Both the position numbers and the translations under genes were made by a program. The notes below the pieces were generated by a model. It ran no database searches. It was not told the DNA's origin and worked only from the letters and a program-made list of their open reading frames with translations. This document shows, in pieces, positions 1-6,405 of a DNA stretch of 7,610 nucleotides. The stretch is from Clostridia bacterium (GTDB lineage: Bacteria > Bacillota_A > Clostridia > Oscillospirales > Butyricicoccaceae). The stretch's first letter is position 1. Each line of letters begins with the position of its first letter. The stretch is from NCBI GenBank assembly GCA_017548175.1, contig JAFYMZ010000059.1, forward strand, positions 1 through 7,610. The letters run 5' to 3'.

Positions 1-321
1 AACAAGCAGAACCTGATGAACGAACTGGCCAAGATCGAGCGTGTCATCCGCAGAGAACTGCCCGACACCGAGATCGAGACGCTGCTGGTGCTGGATGCCA
101 CCACCGGACAGAACGCCATGGAGCAGGCCAAGGGCTTTAACGGCGCGGCCAAGCTCACCGGTCTGGTGCTGACCAAGCTGGACGGCACGGCCAAGGGCGG
201 TATCGCCATTCAGGTGTCTTCGATGCTCAACGTGCCGGTTAAGTACATCGGCGTGGGTGAGAAGGCAGAGGATTTGTTGGAGTTTGACGCAGCGGAATAT
301 ATCCGCGCGTTCTTCGCGTAA
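1..321 (+). CDS. ftsY: Signal recognition particle receptor FtsY, C-terminal part (5' end outside window)
   Basis: FtsY is the membrane-associated GTPase that receives SRP-ribosome complexes and passes nascent membrane proteins to the Sec translocon. The frame is open from base 1, so 106 residues of the NG-domain C-terminus are visible. The first codons (NKQNLMNEL) match the stretch that directly follows the DTAGRL G3 motif in this family. LDATTGQNA follows, then the G4 motif and closing loop TKLDGTAKGG (about nt 172-201), then the terminal IGVGEKAEDLLEF signature. Ffh shares these motifs, but the protein ends straight after the G domain with no methionine-rich M domain, which points to FtsY. 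The P-loop and N domain lie upstream of the window. Its stop codon overlaps the AAGGAG ribosome binding site of rph, so the two are probably cotranscribed. Confidence 0.93.
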   Translation, partial: NKQNLMNELAKIERVIRRELPDTEIETLLVLDATTGQNAMEQAKGFNGAAKLTGLVLTKLDGTAKGGIAIQVSSMLNVPVKYIGVGEKAEDLLEFDAAEYIRAFFA

Positions 322-334
322 AGGAGCGGGAATT

Positions 335-1063
335 ATGGCAAGACATGACGGAAGAAAAAACACCGAACTGCGCCCCATTAAGATCACCCGGGACTTTATC
401 GCATATCCCGAAGGCAGTGTGCTCATCGAGTGCGGCAATACCAAGGTCATCTGCAACGCTACCGTAGAGGAGAGCGTGCCGCCCTTCCTGAAGGGCAAGG
501 GTCAGGGCTGGGTAACGGCAGAGTACAATATGCTGCCCCGTGCCACCAAGACCCGTTCTCCCCGTGACATCAGCAAGCTGAAGCTCAACGGCCGCAGCGC
601 AGAGATCCAGCGACTGATCGGCCGCGCACTGCGCTCTGTGGTGGATATGGAAGCGCTGGGCGAGCGCACTGTGACCATTGACTGCGACGTCATTCAGGCA
701 GACGGCGGCACCCGCTGCGCCAGCATCACCGGCGCATTTTGCGCACTGGTACTGGCACTGGATAAACTGAAGAAGGAAGGCGCATTGGCTGTGATGCCCC
801 TGTATTCTTACGTGGCGGCGGTCAGCGTGGGTCTGGTGGACGACGAAGCTCTGTGCGATCTGGATTACAGTGAGGACAGCGGCTGTCAGGTGGACTTTAA
901 CTTTGTCATGGACGATGAGGGCAACATCATCGAACTGCAGGGCACCGGCGAAGAGCGTCCCTTCAGCAAGAAGGAACTGGATCAGATGTACACCATGGCG
1001 GAGCAGGGAATCCGGCAGCTGGTGGCGGCCCAGAAGGAAGTCGTGGGCCATCTGTTCAAGTAA
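335..1063 (+). CDS. rph: Ribonuclease PH
   Basis: RNase PH is a phosphorolytic 3'-to-5' exoribonuclease that trims the 3' ends of tRNA precursors and other stable RNAs, acting as a hexamer in the cytoplasm. The predicted product is 242 residues, a normal length. The N-terminus (MARHDGR, then LRPIKI) is typical. The phosphate-binding GTR is at residues 125-127. The acidic active-site region LDYSEDSG (about 176-183) is followed by VDFNFVM, with D181 and D187 the likely metal-binding aspartates. A C-terminal ELQGTGEERPFS stretch completes the fold. I chose the ATG at 335 because AAGGAG (321-326) sits 8 nt upstream and because the family N-terminus begins there; an in-frame ATG at 257 lies inside ftsY and adds unrelated residues. 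The gene appears intact. The stop leads into an AAGGAGG site for rdgB, 12 bp before the next start. Confidence 0.96.
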   Translation: MARHDGRKNTELRPIKITRDFIAYPEGSVLIECGNTKVICNATVEESVPPFLKGKGQGWVTAEYNMLPRATKTRSPRDISKLKLNGRSAEIQRLIGRALRSVVDMEALGERTVTIDCDVIQADGGTRCASITGAFCALVLALDKLKKEGALAVMPLYSYVAAVSVGLVDDEALCDLDYSEDSGCQVDFNFVMDDEGNIIELQGTGEERPFSKKELDQMYTMAEQGIRQLVAAQKEVVGHLFK

Positions 1064-1075
1064 GGAGGCGGTACG

Positions 1076-1666
1076 ATGCTGGAGTTTGTCATCGCAACCA
1101 ACAACGCCCATAAGCTGCGGGAGATGAAGGCCATTCTGGACAACGAGCATCGCTGCCTGCTGTCCATGAAAGAAGCCGGCATTGCCACCGACCCGGAGGA
1201 AACGGGCACGACCTTTGAGGAAAACGCCCTCATCAAGGCGCGGGCGGCGTGTGCGGCATCCGGCAAGCCTGCGCTGGCGGATGACAGCGGCATTGCCGTG
1301 GATGCGCTGAACGGTGCACCGGGCATTTACTCTGCCCGATACTGCGAAGGCAGCGACTGGGACCGCCTGTGCTTCCTGCTGAAGAATATGGAGAACGTTC
1401 CCGAGGGTCAGCGCGGCGCGCATTATGTGGCGGCCATCGCCTGTGTGCTGCCCGATGGCACCGAGTTTGTGGTGCGGGGCACCGTTTTCGGCAGCCTGCT
1501 GCGTGAACCCATCGGCGAGGGTGGCTTTGGCTATGACCCCATTTTCTTTGTGGACAGCGAAGGCGCCACCTTCGCCCAGATCCCCGCAGAGCGGAAGAAT
1601 GCCATCTCCCACCGCGCCAACGCGCTGAAGCTGTTGGTACAGGAACTGGAGCAGCGGGGCTTATAA
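1076..1666 (+). CDS. rdgB: XTP/dITP pyrophosphatase (RdgB/HAM1 family)
   Basis: This house-cleaning enzyme hydrolyses dITP, XTP and ITP to monophosphates and pyrophosphate, keeping deaminated purines out of DNA and RNA. At 196 residues it has the normal length. Visible hallmarks are the N-terminal nucleotide-binding stretch IATNNAHKLREM (residues 6-17, with T8, N9 and K13), TTFEENALIKA, the catalytic DDSGI (D69-D70), GAPGIYSARY, GGFGYDPIFF (149-158) and the C-terminal SHRANAL (178-184). The ATG is preceded by AAGGAGG (1062-1068). The rph-rdgB pairing also occurs in Bacillus (rph-ysnA), which supports the assignment and cotranscription. A TATAAT hexamer overlaps the stop codon (1662-1667), but it has no acceptable -35 partner. 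Confidence 0.96.
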   Translation: MLEFVIATNNAHKLREMKAILDNEHRCLLSMKEAGIATDPEETGTTFEENALIKARAACAASGKPALADDSGIAVDALNGAPGIYSARYCEGSDWDRLCFLLKNMENVPEGQRGAHYVAAIACVLPDGTEFVVRGTVFGSLLREPIGEGGFGYDPIFFVDSEGATFAQIPAERKNAISHRANALKLLVQELEQRGL

Positions 1667-1704
1667 TTGAAAAATACGGAATTGAGATAAAGGAGTTTTG
1701 AACT

Positions 1705-2004
1705 ATGCTGACTAGCAAGCAGAGAGCATATCTGAGAAGCCTGGCCAATCCTCTGGATACCATCCAGCAGATCGGCAAGGACGGCATCACCGAGTCCGTG
1801 GTGCAGCAGGTGCAGGAAGCACTGACCGCCCGCGAGCTGATCAAGCTGCGCGTGCTGGAGACCAGCTTTATGAGCGCACGTGAGGCCAGCGAGGCCCTGT
1901 GCGAGGCACTGGAGGCCGAGCCTGTGCAGTGCATCGGCAGCAAGCTGGTGATCTACAAGGCCAACCCCAAGAAGGCCGACGGCATCAAACTGCCCAAGGC
2001 ATAA
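1705..2004 (+). CDS. yhbY: YhbY/YqeI family RNA-binding protein (CRM domain)
   Basis: This small 99-residue protein consists of a single CRM (CRS1-YhbY) domain. Family members bind pre-50S ribosomal particles and are thought to help large-subunit assembly. Visible features are the N-terminal LTSKQRAYLRSLA helix, the conserved GxxG loop GKDG (residues 24-27) followed by ITESVV, the ALTARELIK segment (39-47) and the final strand IGSKLVIYK. The start is set by AAAGGAG (1689-1695), 9 nt upstream. The 38-bp gap after rdgB is AT-rich and shows no terminator. Its stop is separated by one base from the nadD-yqeK start, which implies translational coupling. The order yhbY-nadD-yqeK-rsfS matches Bacillus yqeI-yqeJ-yqeK-yqeL. 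It was named from this context and the CRM motifs. Confidence 0.92.
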   Translation: MLTSKQRAYLRSLANPLDTIQQIGKDGITESVVQQVQEALTARELIKLRVLETSFMSAREASEALCEALEAEPVQCIGSKLVIYKANPKKADGIKLPKA

Positions 2005-2005
2005 G

Positions 2006-3172
2006 ATGCGAACCTGTATCTACGGCGGGACGTTCAATCCCCCGCATTTGGGTCATCTGGCGGCGGCCAAGGCGGCGGTGGAGGAACTGGAACTGGATCA
2101 GCTGCTGCTGATGCCCAACCAGACCCCACCCCATAAGGTGATGCCGGCCAACAGTGCCACGCCCCAGCAGCGGCTGGAGATGTGCCGTCTGGCGGCAGAA
2201 CTGGTACCCAAGTGTAAGGCCAGCGACTTTGAGCTGCAGCAGGAGGGCCCCAGTTACACGGCCGACACGGTGGAGCGGTATCACGCCGCGCATCCGGAGG
2301 AGCAGCTGTGGCTGCTGGTGGGCACCGACATGGTGGAAAGTTTCCACCGCTGGCGCGATCCCCAGCGCATTCTGCGGCACGTGCGGCTGGCCGTTGTGGC
2401 GCGGGACGAAGCCGACCGGGAGAACATCCGGGCGGCGGCGGATCGGCTGCGCCGGGAACTGGGCGCAGGCATCGACATCCTGAACAACCCGCCCTTGCCC
2501 ATGAGTTCCACGCAGGTGCGTGCGTCCCGCAATGAGAGCCTGCTGCCGGCAGCGGTGGCGGAGTATATCCGGGCGCATCGGCTGTATCGGCCCACCTTGG
2601 AGGAACTGGAACTGCGGGTGCAGGGTATGGTGAAGGAAAAGCGCTATGCGCACATCCTTGGATGCCGGGACACTGCCGTGGATTTGGCGCGAAAATACGG
2701 CGCTGATGAGGAAACTGTGGCGTATGCAGCCCTGCTGCACGATATGACGAAGGAATTTCCTTTGGAAGAGCAGTTGAAATTAGCTGAAAAGTGGAATATA
2801 ATATTAGATTATGAACAGGAGAACCTGCCGCATTTGATCCATGCCGACACCGCAGCCGCAATGGCGCGGGAGGAATTGGGCATGTGGGACGGCGTATGCA
2901 CGGCCATCGCACGGCATACGGTGGGCGGCGAAGGCATGAGCCGGGAAGACCTGATCGTATATCTGGCCGACCTGATCGAGCCCACCCGTGCATATCCCGG
3001 GGTAGAGGCGCTGCGGGAGGCGGCTGCGCGTGATTTGACGGAGGCCTGTATTCTGGCCACCCGGCGCACGCTGGATTTTGTAACAAGTCAGGGCAGAGAG
3101 CCGTATTACAAGACGGCGCGGACCCTGCGGGAACTGATGAAAAATACTTCCGAAACGGAGGAGCAGAAATGA
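2006..3172 (+). CDS. nadD: Fused nicotinate-nucleotide adenylyltransferase (NadD) and YqeK-type HD hydrolase
   Basis: A single 388-residue frame carries two proteins that are separate genes in Bacillus. Residues 1 to about 195 are NadD, which joins nicotinate mononucleotide and ATP into NaAD in NAD synthesis. It shows the nucleotidyltransferase signature GGTFNPPHLGH (7-17), TPPHK, LLVGTDM and the MSSTQVR form of the ISSTxIR motif (166-172), ending in the usual EYIRAHRLY. Residues from about 205 onward are YqeK, an HD-superfamily domain; family members have been reported to cleave Ap4A symmetrically to ADP. The expected metal ligands are present: H216, H245-D246, H279, H304 and D322. No stop, frameshift or internal ribosome binding site separates the halves, and both look complete. 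The start is one base after the yhbY stop. The end overlaps rsfS by four bases. An AT-rich island with a promoter-like sequence lies inside the YqeK half. Function of each domain is by homology; any benefit of fusion is inference. Confidence 0.94.
   Translation: MRTCIYGGTFNPPHLGHLAAAKAAVEELELDQLLLMPNQTPPHKVMPANSATPQQRLEMCRLAAELVPKCKASDFELQQEGPSYTADTVERYHAAHPEEQLWLLVGTDMVESFHRWRDPQRILRHVRLAVVARDEADRENIRAAADRLRRELGAGIDILNNPPLPMSSTQVRASRNESLLPAAVAEYIRAHRLYRPTLEELELRVQGMVKEKRYAHILGCRDTAVDLARKYGADEETVAYAALLHDMTKEFPLEEQLKLAEKWNIILDYEQENLPHLIHADTAAAMAREELGMWDGVCTAIARHTVGGEGMSREDLIVYLADLIEPTRAYPGVEALREAAARDLTEACILATRRTLDFVTSQGREPYYKTARTLRELMKNTSETEEQK
2774..2802 (+). promoter_or_regulatory. Putative internal sigma-A promoter within the yqeK domain
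   Basis: TTGAAA (2774-2779) and TATAAT (2797-2802) are separated by exactly 17 bp, matching 11 of 12 consensus bases. They sit in a local AT-rich island (by hand count about 16 G/C in 57 bases at 2761-2817) inside otherwise GC-rich coding DNA. The codons used here (ATA ATA TTA for Ile-Ile-Leu) are unlike those of the rest of the gene. Transcription would begin near 2809 and run into rsfS and leuS. This is a sequence prediction only. Confidence 0.55.
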
Positions 3173-3543
3173 CAGAGAATCGTATGGAGCCCAAGGCTCT
3201 GATGGAAGAGATCGTAAAGATCGCCGACAGCAAGAAGGCAAAAGATATCGTGGCCCTGGAGGTCACCGAGAAGACCAGCCTGGCAGATTATTTCCTGCTG
3301 ATGACCGGTACTTCTTCTACCCACATCCGTGCCCTCAGCGATGAGATCGAAGTGAAGCTGAAGGAAAAGTTCGGCATTTATCCCCACCACGTGGAGGGCG
3401 TGACCTCCAGCTGGATCCTGGGCGACTACACCACCGTTGTGGTGAACGTGTTCCTTTCCGAAGCACGTGAGATGTACGCACTGGAGCGCCTGTGGGGCGA
3501 TGCCAAGCAGGTAGACCTGAGCGGCCTGCTGACTGCGGAATAA
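3169..3543 (+). CDS. rsfS: Ribosome silencing factor RsfS
   Basis: RsfS (RsfA/YqeL, DUF143) binds ribosomal protein uL14 on the 50S subunit and blocks joining with 30S, lowering translation under starvation or in stationary phase. The 124-residue product shows the family pattern: [11 protein letters not shown] near residues 22-32, [20 protein letters not shown] (37-56), an HHVEG stretch (73-77), [14 protein letters not shown] (82-95) and the hallmark ERLWGDA (106-112). The ATG overlaps the upstream TGA as ATGA, and GGAGGAG (about 3158-3164) provides the ribosome binding site, so it is translationally coupled to nadD-yqeK. A second in-frame ATG at 3184 is possible but has no comparable ribosome binding site. 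The next gene, leuS, starts 35 bp downstream. Confidence 0.95.
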   Translation: MTENRMEPKALMEEIVKIADSKKAKDIVALEVTEKTSLADYFLLMTGTSSTHIRALSDEIEVKLKEKFGIYPHHVEGVTSSWILGDYTTVVVNVFLSEAREMYALERLWGDAKQVDLSGLLTAE

Positions 3544-3561
3544 GACGGGAAATACAGCAAG

Positions 3562-3570
3562 AGAAAGAAG
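3562..3570 (+). promoter_or_regulatory. leuS ribosome binding site of the extended AGAAAG type
   Basis: AGAAAGAAG matches the expected AGAAAGGAG complement of the 16S rRNA 3' end with one mismatch and lies 8 nt before the ATG at 3579. It lacks the GGAGG core seen at every other internal gene start here. It fixes the leuS start and rules out the longer in-frame extension from 3492, which lies mostly inside rsfS. Confidence 0.6.
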
Positions 3571-3578
3571 ACATTGCT

Positions 3579-6002
3579 ATGAAATACGATTATAAGCAAG
3601 ATTATAAGCAGATCGAAAAGAAATGGCAGGACAAGTGGGAAGAGGCAGGCGTGTTCCACGCTGAGGCCAAGAGCGAAAAGCCCAAGTTCTTCGCTCTGGT
3701 AGAGTTCCCCTATCCCTCCGGTGCCGGCCTGCACGTGGGTCATCCCCGCAGCTATACCGCGCTGGACATCGTTGCACGTAAGCGCCGTATGCAGGGCTAC
3801 AACGTGCTGTATCCCATGGGTTGGGATGCCTTCGGTCTGCCCACCGAAAACTACGCCATCAAGAACCACATCCACCCCGCCGAGGTCACCAAGATGAACG
3901 TGGCCCGCTTCAAGTCTCAGCTGCAGAGCCTGGGCCTGTCCTTTGACTGGAGCCGCGAGGTCAACACCACCGATCCCGCTTACTTCAAGTGGACCCAGTG
4001 GATTTTTATGCAGATGTTCAAGAAGGGTCTGGCCTATAAGACCAGTATGCCCGTGAACTGGTGTACTTCCTGTAAGTGCGTGCTGGCCAACGAAGAGGTT
4101 GTCAACGGCGTGTGCGAGCGCTGCGGCAGTCAGGTCGTGCGCAAGGAAAAGAGCCAGTGGATGCTGGCCATCACCAAGTACGCCCAGCGCCTGATCGATG
4201 ATCTGGATGATCTGGATTACATCGAGCGCGTAAAGGCACAGCAGAAGCATTGGATCGGCCGCAGCACCGGTGCCGAGGTGAACTTCACCACCACCGAAGG
4301 TGACGTGCTGACCATCTACACCACCCGTTGCGACACCCTGTTCGGTGCAACCTATATGGTTATGTCTCCCGAGCATCCTTACCTGAAGAAGTGGCAGGAT
4401 AAGATCGCAAACTGGGCTGACGTGGAAGCTTATCAGGAAGAGGCCGCAAAGAAGAGCGACTTCGACCGTACCGAGATGAGCAAGGACAAGACCGGCGTCA
4501 AGCTGGAGGGTGTCCGTGCCATCAACCCCGTCAATCAGAAAGAGATCCCCATCTTTGTGTCCGACTACGTTCTGATGAGCTACGGTACCGGTGCCATCAT
4601 GGCCGTTCCCGGCCACGATACCCGTGACTGGGAGTTCGCCAAGAAGTTCGGCTGCGACATCGTAGAAGTCGTTGCCGGCGGCGATGTGACCAAAGAAGCC
4701 TTTACCGATTGCGCCACCGGCGTGATGGTCAACTCCGGCTTCCTCACCGGCCTGCCCGTGGAAGAGGCCATCGAGACCATGAAGAAGTGGCTGGAAGAGC
4801 AGGGCATCGGCGTGCAGAAGGTCAACTACAAGCTGCGTGACTGGGTCTTCTCCCGTCAGCGTTACTGGGGCGAGCCCATTCCTCTGGTGCACTGCGACAA
4901 GTGCGGCTGGGTGGCCATCCCCGAGAGCGAGCTGCCCCTGATGCTGCCCGAGGTGGAGAGCTATGAGCCCACCGAGAACGGCGAAAGCCCCCTGGCCAAG
5001 TGCGAAGAGTGGATCAACACCACTTGCCCCTGCTGCGGTGGCGCTGCCCGTCGCGAGACCGATACCATGCCCCAGTGGGCAGGCTCCAGCTGGTACTTCC
5101 TGCGTTATATGGATGCCCACAATGACGAGGCTCTGGCTTCTGACGAGGCTCTGAAGTACTGGGGTCAGGTGGACTGGTACAACGGCGGTATGGAGCATAC
5201 TACGCTGCATCTGCTGTACAGCCGTTTCTGGCACAAGTTCCTGTATGACATCGGTGTGGTACCCTATGCCGAGCCCTATGCCAAGCGCACCAGCCACGGC
5301 ATGATTCTGGGTGAGGGCGGCATCAAGATGTCCAAGAGCCGCGGCAACGTGGTCAACCCCGACGAGATCGTGGACACCTACGGTGCGGACACCATGCGTC
5401 TGTACGAGATGTTCCTGGGCGACTTTGAAAAGGCTGCACCTTGGAATCCCAACGATATCAAGGGCTGCCGCCGTTTCCTGGAGCGCGTCTGGGCTCTGGG
5501 CGAGAAGCTGGAGGAAGGCACCGAGTACAGCAAGGCCAACGAAGTGGCAATGCATCGCCTGATCAAGAAGGTGGACTCCGACGCTGAGAACCTGAAGGCC
5601 AACACTGCCATCGCTGCCATGATGGCTGTGCTGAACCAGTTCGAGAAGAACGGCTGCAACAAGGCCGAGTTCAAGACCTTCATCACCGTGCTGAATCCCT
5701 TTGCTCCGCATGTTACCGAGGAACTGAACCAGATGATCTTCGGCGACGAGATGCTGGCAAAGACGCCTTGGCCCGTCTATGAAGAGGCAAAGACCGTGGA
5801 GAGCAACGTGGAGATCGCCGTGCAGGTCAACGGTAAGGTCCGTGGTGTTGTGGTGGTTCCCGCCGATGCCGAAGAGGATCAGATTCTGGAGATCGCACTG
5901 GCTGATGCCAAGGTGCAGAACGCGCTGGCCGGCATGGAAATCGTCAAGCGCATCGTAATCAAGAAGAAAATCGTTAATTTTGTTGTGAAACCGCAGAAAT
6001 AA
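3579..6002 (+). CDS. leuS: Leucyl-tRNA synthetase
   Basis: This class Ia synthetase attaches leucine to tRNA-Leu in the cytoplasm. The product is 807 residues, close to Bacillus LeuRS. In order it shows PYPSG (44-48), the HIGH-type ATP motif HVGH (52-55), a zinc-ribbon module C162/C165/C179/C182, and the editing (CP1) domain. The editing threonine-rich motif is TTRCDT (248-253), with T253 aligning with E. coli T252, and GHDTRD (345-350) has D350 as the conserved substrate-binding aspartate. [13 protein letters not shown] follows, then a second cysteine cluster (C439, C442, C483, C485/C486), KMSKS (583-587), the anticodon-binding helical domain and a full C-terminal domain ending in FVVKPQK. 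Catalytic and editing functions therefore look intact. The 35-bp upstream gap is too short for a T-box leader, so this leuS relies on operon or internal promoters. Codon choice is strongly biased, as in highly expressed genes. No terminator is seen before the rpsU promoter. Confidence 0.98.
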   Translation: MKYDYKQDYKQIEKKWQDKWEEAGVFHAEAKSEKPKFFALVEFPYPSGAGLHVGHPRSYTALDIVARKRRMQGYNVLYPMGWDAFGLPTENYAIKNHIHPAEVTKMNVARFKSQLQSLGLSFDWSREVNTTDPAYFKWTQWIFMQMFKKGLAYKTSMPVNWCTSCKCVLANEEVVNGVCERCGSQVVRKEKSQWMLAITKYAQRLIDDLDDLDYIERVKAQQKHWIGRSTGAEVNFTTTEGDVLTIYTTRCDTLFGATYMVMSPEHPYLKKWQDKIANWADVEAYQEEAAKKSDFDRTEMSKDKTGVKLEGVRAINPVNQKEIPIFVSDYVLMSYGTGAIMAVPGHDTRDWEFAKKFGCDIVEVVAGGDVTKEAFTDCATGVMVNSGFLTGLPVEEAIETMKKWLEEQGIGVQKVNYKLRDWVFSRQRYWGEPIPLVHCDKCGWVAIPESELPLMLPEVESYEPTENGESPLAKCEEWINTTCPCCGGAARRETDTMPQWAGSSWYFLRYMDAHNDEALASDEALKYWGQVDWYNGGMEHTTLHLLYSRFWHKFLYDIGVVPYAEPYAKRTSHGMILGEGGIKMSKSRGNVVNPDEIVDTYGADTMRLYEMFLGDFEKAAPWNPNDIKGCRRFLERVWALGEKLEEGTEYSKANEVAMHRLIKKVDSDAENLKANTAIAAMMAVLNQFEKNGCNKAEFKTFITVLNPFAPHVTEELNQMIFGDEMLAKTPWPVYEEAKTVESNVEIAVQVNGKVRGVVVVPADAEEDQILEIALADAKVQNALAGMEIVKRIVIKKKIVNFVVKPQK
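3588..3611 (+). repeat. 12-bp tandem duplication at the leuS 5' end
   Basis: GATTATAAGCAA is followed directly by GATTATAAGCAG, encoding DYKQ-DYKQ at residues 4-11 of LeuRS, just before the conserved IEKKW. Many LeuRS proteins have one such YDYKxIEKKW stretch. The second copy therefore looks like an in-frame microduplication in the flexible N-terminus, with little effect on catalysis expected. Confidence 0.7.
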
Positions 6003-6015
6003 CGAAGAAATATCC

Positions 6016-6044
6016 TTGACAAAGGGCGTGCAAACGCATATAAT
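6016..6044 (+). promoter_or_regulatory. Consensus sigma-A promoter of rpsU
   Basis: TTGACA (6016-6021) and TATAAT (6039-6044) are both perfect consensus hexamers with an optimal 17-bp spacer. The site starts 13 bp after the leuS stop. Transcription should begin near 6051, giving a leader of about 48 nt before the rpsU ATG. Such a strong promoter fits high-level expression of a ribosomal protein. Confidence 0.92.
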
Positions 6045-6050
6045 ACAAGG

Positions 6051-6070
6051 GTGGCTAAAAATCGGGCCAC
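6051..6070 (+). other. Hairpin at the predicted 5' end of the rpsU leader
   Basis: GTGGC (6051-6055) pairs with GCCAC (6066-6070), extendable by one G-U pair to a six-pair stem with an eight-base loop. It falls almost exactly at the predicted transcript 5' end, where a stem can protect mRNA from 5'-dependent decay. It could also be part of a regulatory leader. It is short, and a chance match cannot be excluded. Confidence 0.4.
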
Positions 6071-6082
6071 GTTTCCAGGTAT

Positions 6083-6092
6083 GGAGGGAGGG
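6083..6092 (+). promoter_or_regulatory. Strong ribosome binding site deciding the rpsU start
   Basis: GGAGGGAGGG offers two overlapping GGAGG-like cores, ending 6 nt before the ATG at 6099. It sets the start at 6099 rather than the in-frame GTG at 6051, which lies at the predicted transcription start and would add residues foreign to S21. Confidence 0.85.
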
Positions 6093-6098
6093 AAGAAA

Positions 6099-6281
6099 AT
6101 GTCTGAAATCCGTGTTAAACCGGATGAGTCTTTGGACAATGCACTGCGCCGCTTTAAGCGTTCCTGTGCCAAGTCTGGTGTACTTTCCGAGCTCCGTAAG
6201 CATGAGCATTATGAGAGCCCTAGCGTGAAGCGCCGCAAGAAGAGCGAGGCTGCCCGCGCTAAGAAGAAGTCCTACCGCTAA
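6099..6281 (+). CDS. rpsU: 30S ribosomal protein S21 (bS21)
   Basis: S21 is a small basic protein of the 30S platform near the 3' end of 16S rRNA, and it assists mRNA start-site recognition. The 60-residue product begins [20 protein letters not shown], the usual bS21 N-terminus. It continues with [17 protein letters not shown] and ends in a highly basic tail (KRRKK, then [10 protein letters not shown]), matching family length and composition. It has its own consensus promoter, a short structured leader, a strong ribosome binding site and a terminator 9 bp after the stop, so it is an independent unit. Read-through from leuS is also possible. Bacillus rpsU is followed by yqeY; no such gene is here. 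Confidence 0.97.
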   Translation: MSEIRVKPDESLDNALRRFKRSCAKSGVLSELRKHEHYESPSVKRRKKSEAARAKKKSYR

Positions 6282-6289
6282 AGATTCAG

Positions 6290-6321
6290 AACACCGCAGA
6301 GGTTTCCTCTGCGGTGTTTTT
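6290..6321 (+). terminator. Rho-independent terminator of rpsU
   Basis: A perfect 12-bp GC-rich stem (6291-6302 with 6306-6317) closes on a TTT triloop and is followed by a T-run and further T-rich sequence (6317-6328). One more A-T pair extends it at the base. It begins 9 bp after the rpsU stop and should end both rpsU transcripts and any read-through from the leuS operon. Confidence 0.95.
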
Positions 6322-6340
6322 CCTTTTCCGGGGCGGCGGT

Positions 6341-6369
6341 TTGCTATTTTCGGGAAACTGTGGTATGAT
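6341..6369 (+). promoter_or_regulatory. Extended -10 promoter for the downstream membrane protein gene
   Basis: TTGCTA (6341-6346) and TATGAT (6364-6369) are spaced by 17 bp, and TGG just before the -10 supplies the TGn extended -10 element. It lies between the rpsU terminator and the next start. Transcription would begin near 6376, giving a leader of about 30 nt. Confidence 0.8.
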
Positions 6370-6405
6370 AAAGAAAAACTGTTTGCCTGCAAGGAGGCTT
6401 GTTGT

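Noticed and set aside
239..1612. 457-codon minus-strand frame over rph and rdgB
   Set aside because: It is antisense to two well-supported conserved genes, is rich in His, Ala, Gln and Arg, and has no motif. It is a by-product of GC-rich codon use.
1662..1667. TATAAT hexamer overlapping the rdgB stop, as a promoter for yhbY
   Set aside because: No acceptable -35 element lies 15-19 bp upstream and there is no TGn extension. The nearest TTGGTA is 22 bp away. A weak promoter is possible but not supported.
2034..3266. 410-codon minus-strand frame over nadD-yqeK
   Set aside because: The product is dominated by Pro, Ala, Arg and Ser, typical of an antisense shadow of GC-rich DNA, and has no ribosome binding site or domain support.
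3492..3578. In-frame 29-codon upstream extension of leuS
   Set aside because: It lies mostly inside rsfS in another frame, encodes residues unlike any LeuRS N-terminus, and is preceded by no suitable ribosome binding site.
5125..5154. Repeated GACGAGGCTCTG within leuS
   Set aside because: It encodes DEAL twice in the conserved [14 protein letters not shown] region of LeuRS. This is family sequence rather than a DNA-level repeat.
6051..6281. GTG start extending S21 to 76 residues
   Set aside because: The GTG coincides with the predicted transcription start, so it would be leaderless, and the added residues are not part of S21. A strong ribosome binding site sits before the ATG at 6099.
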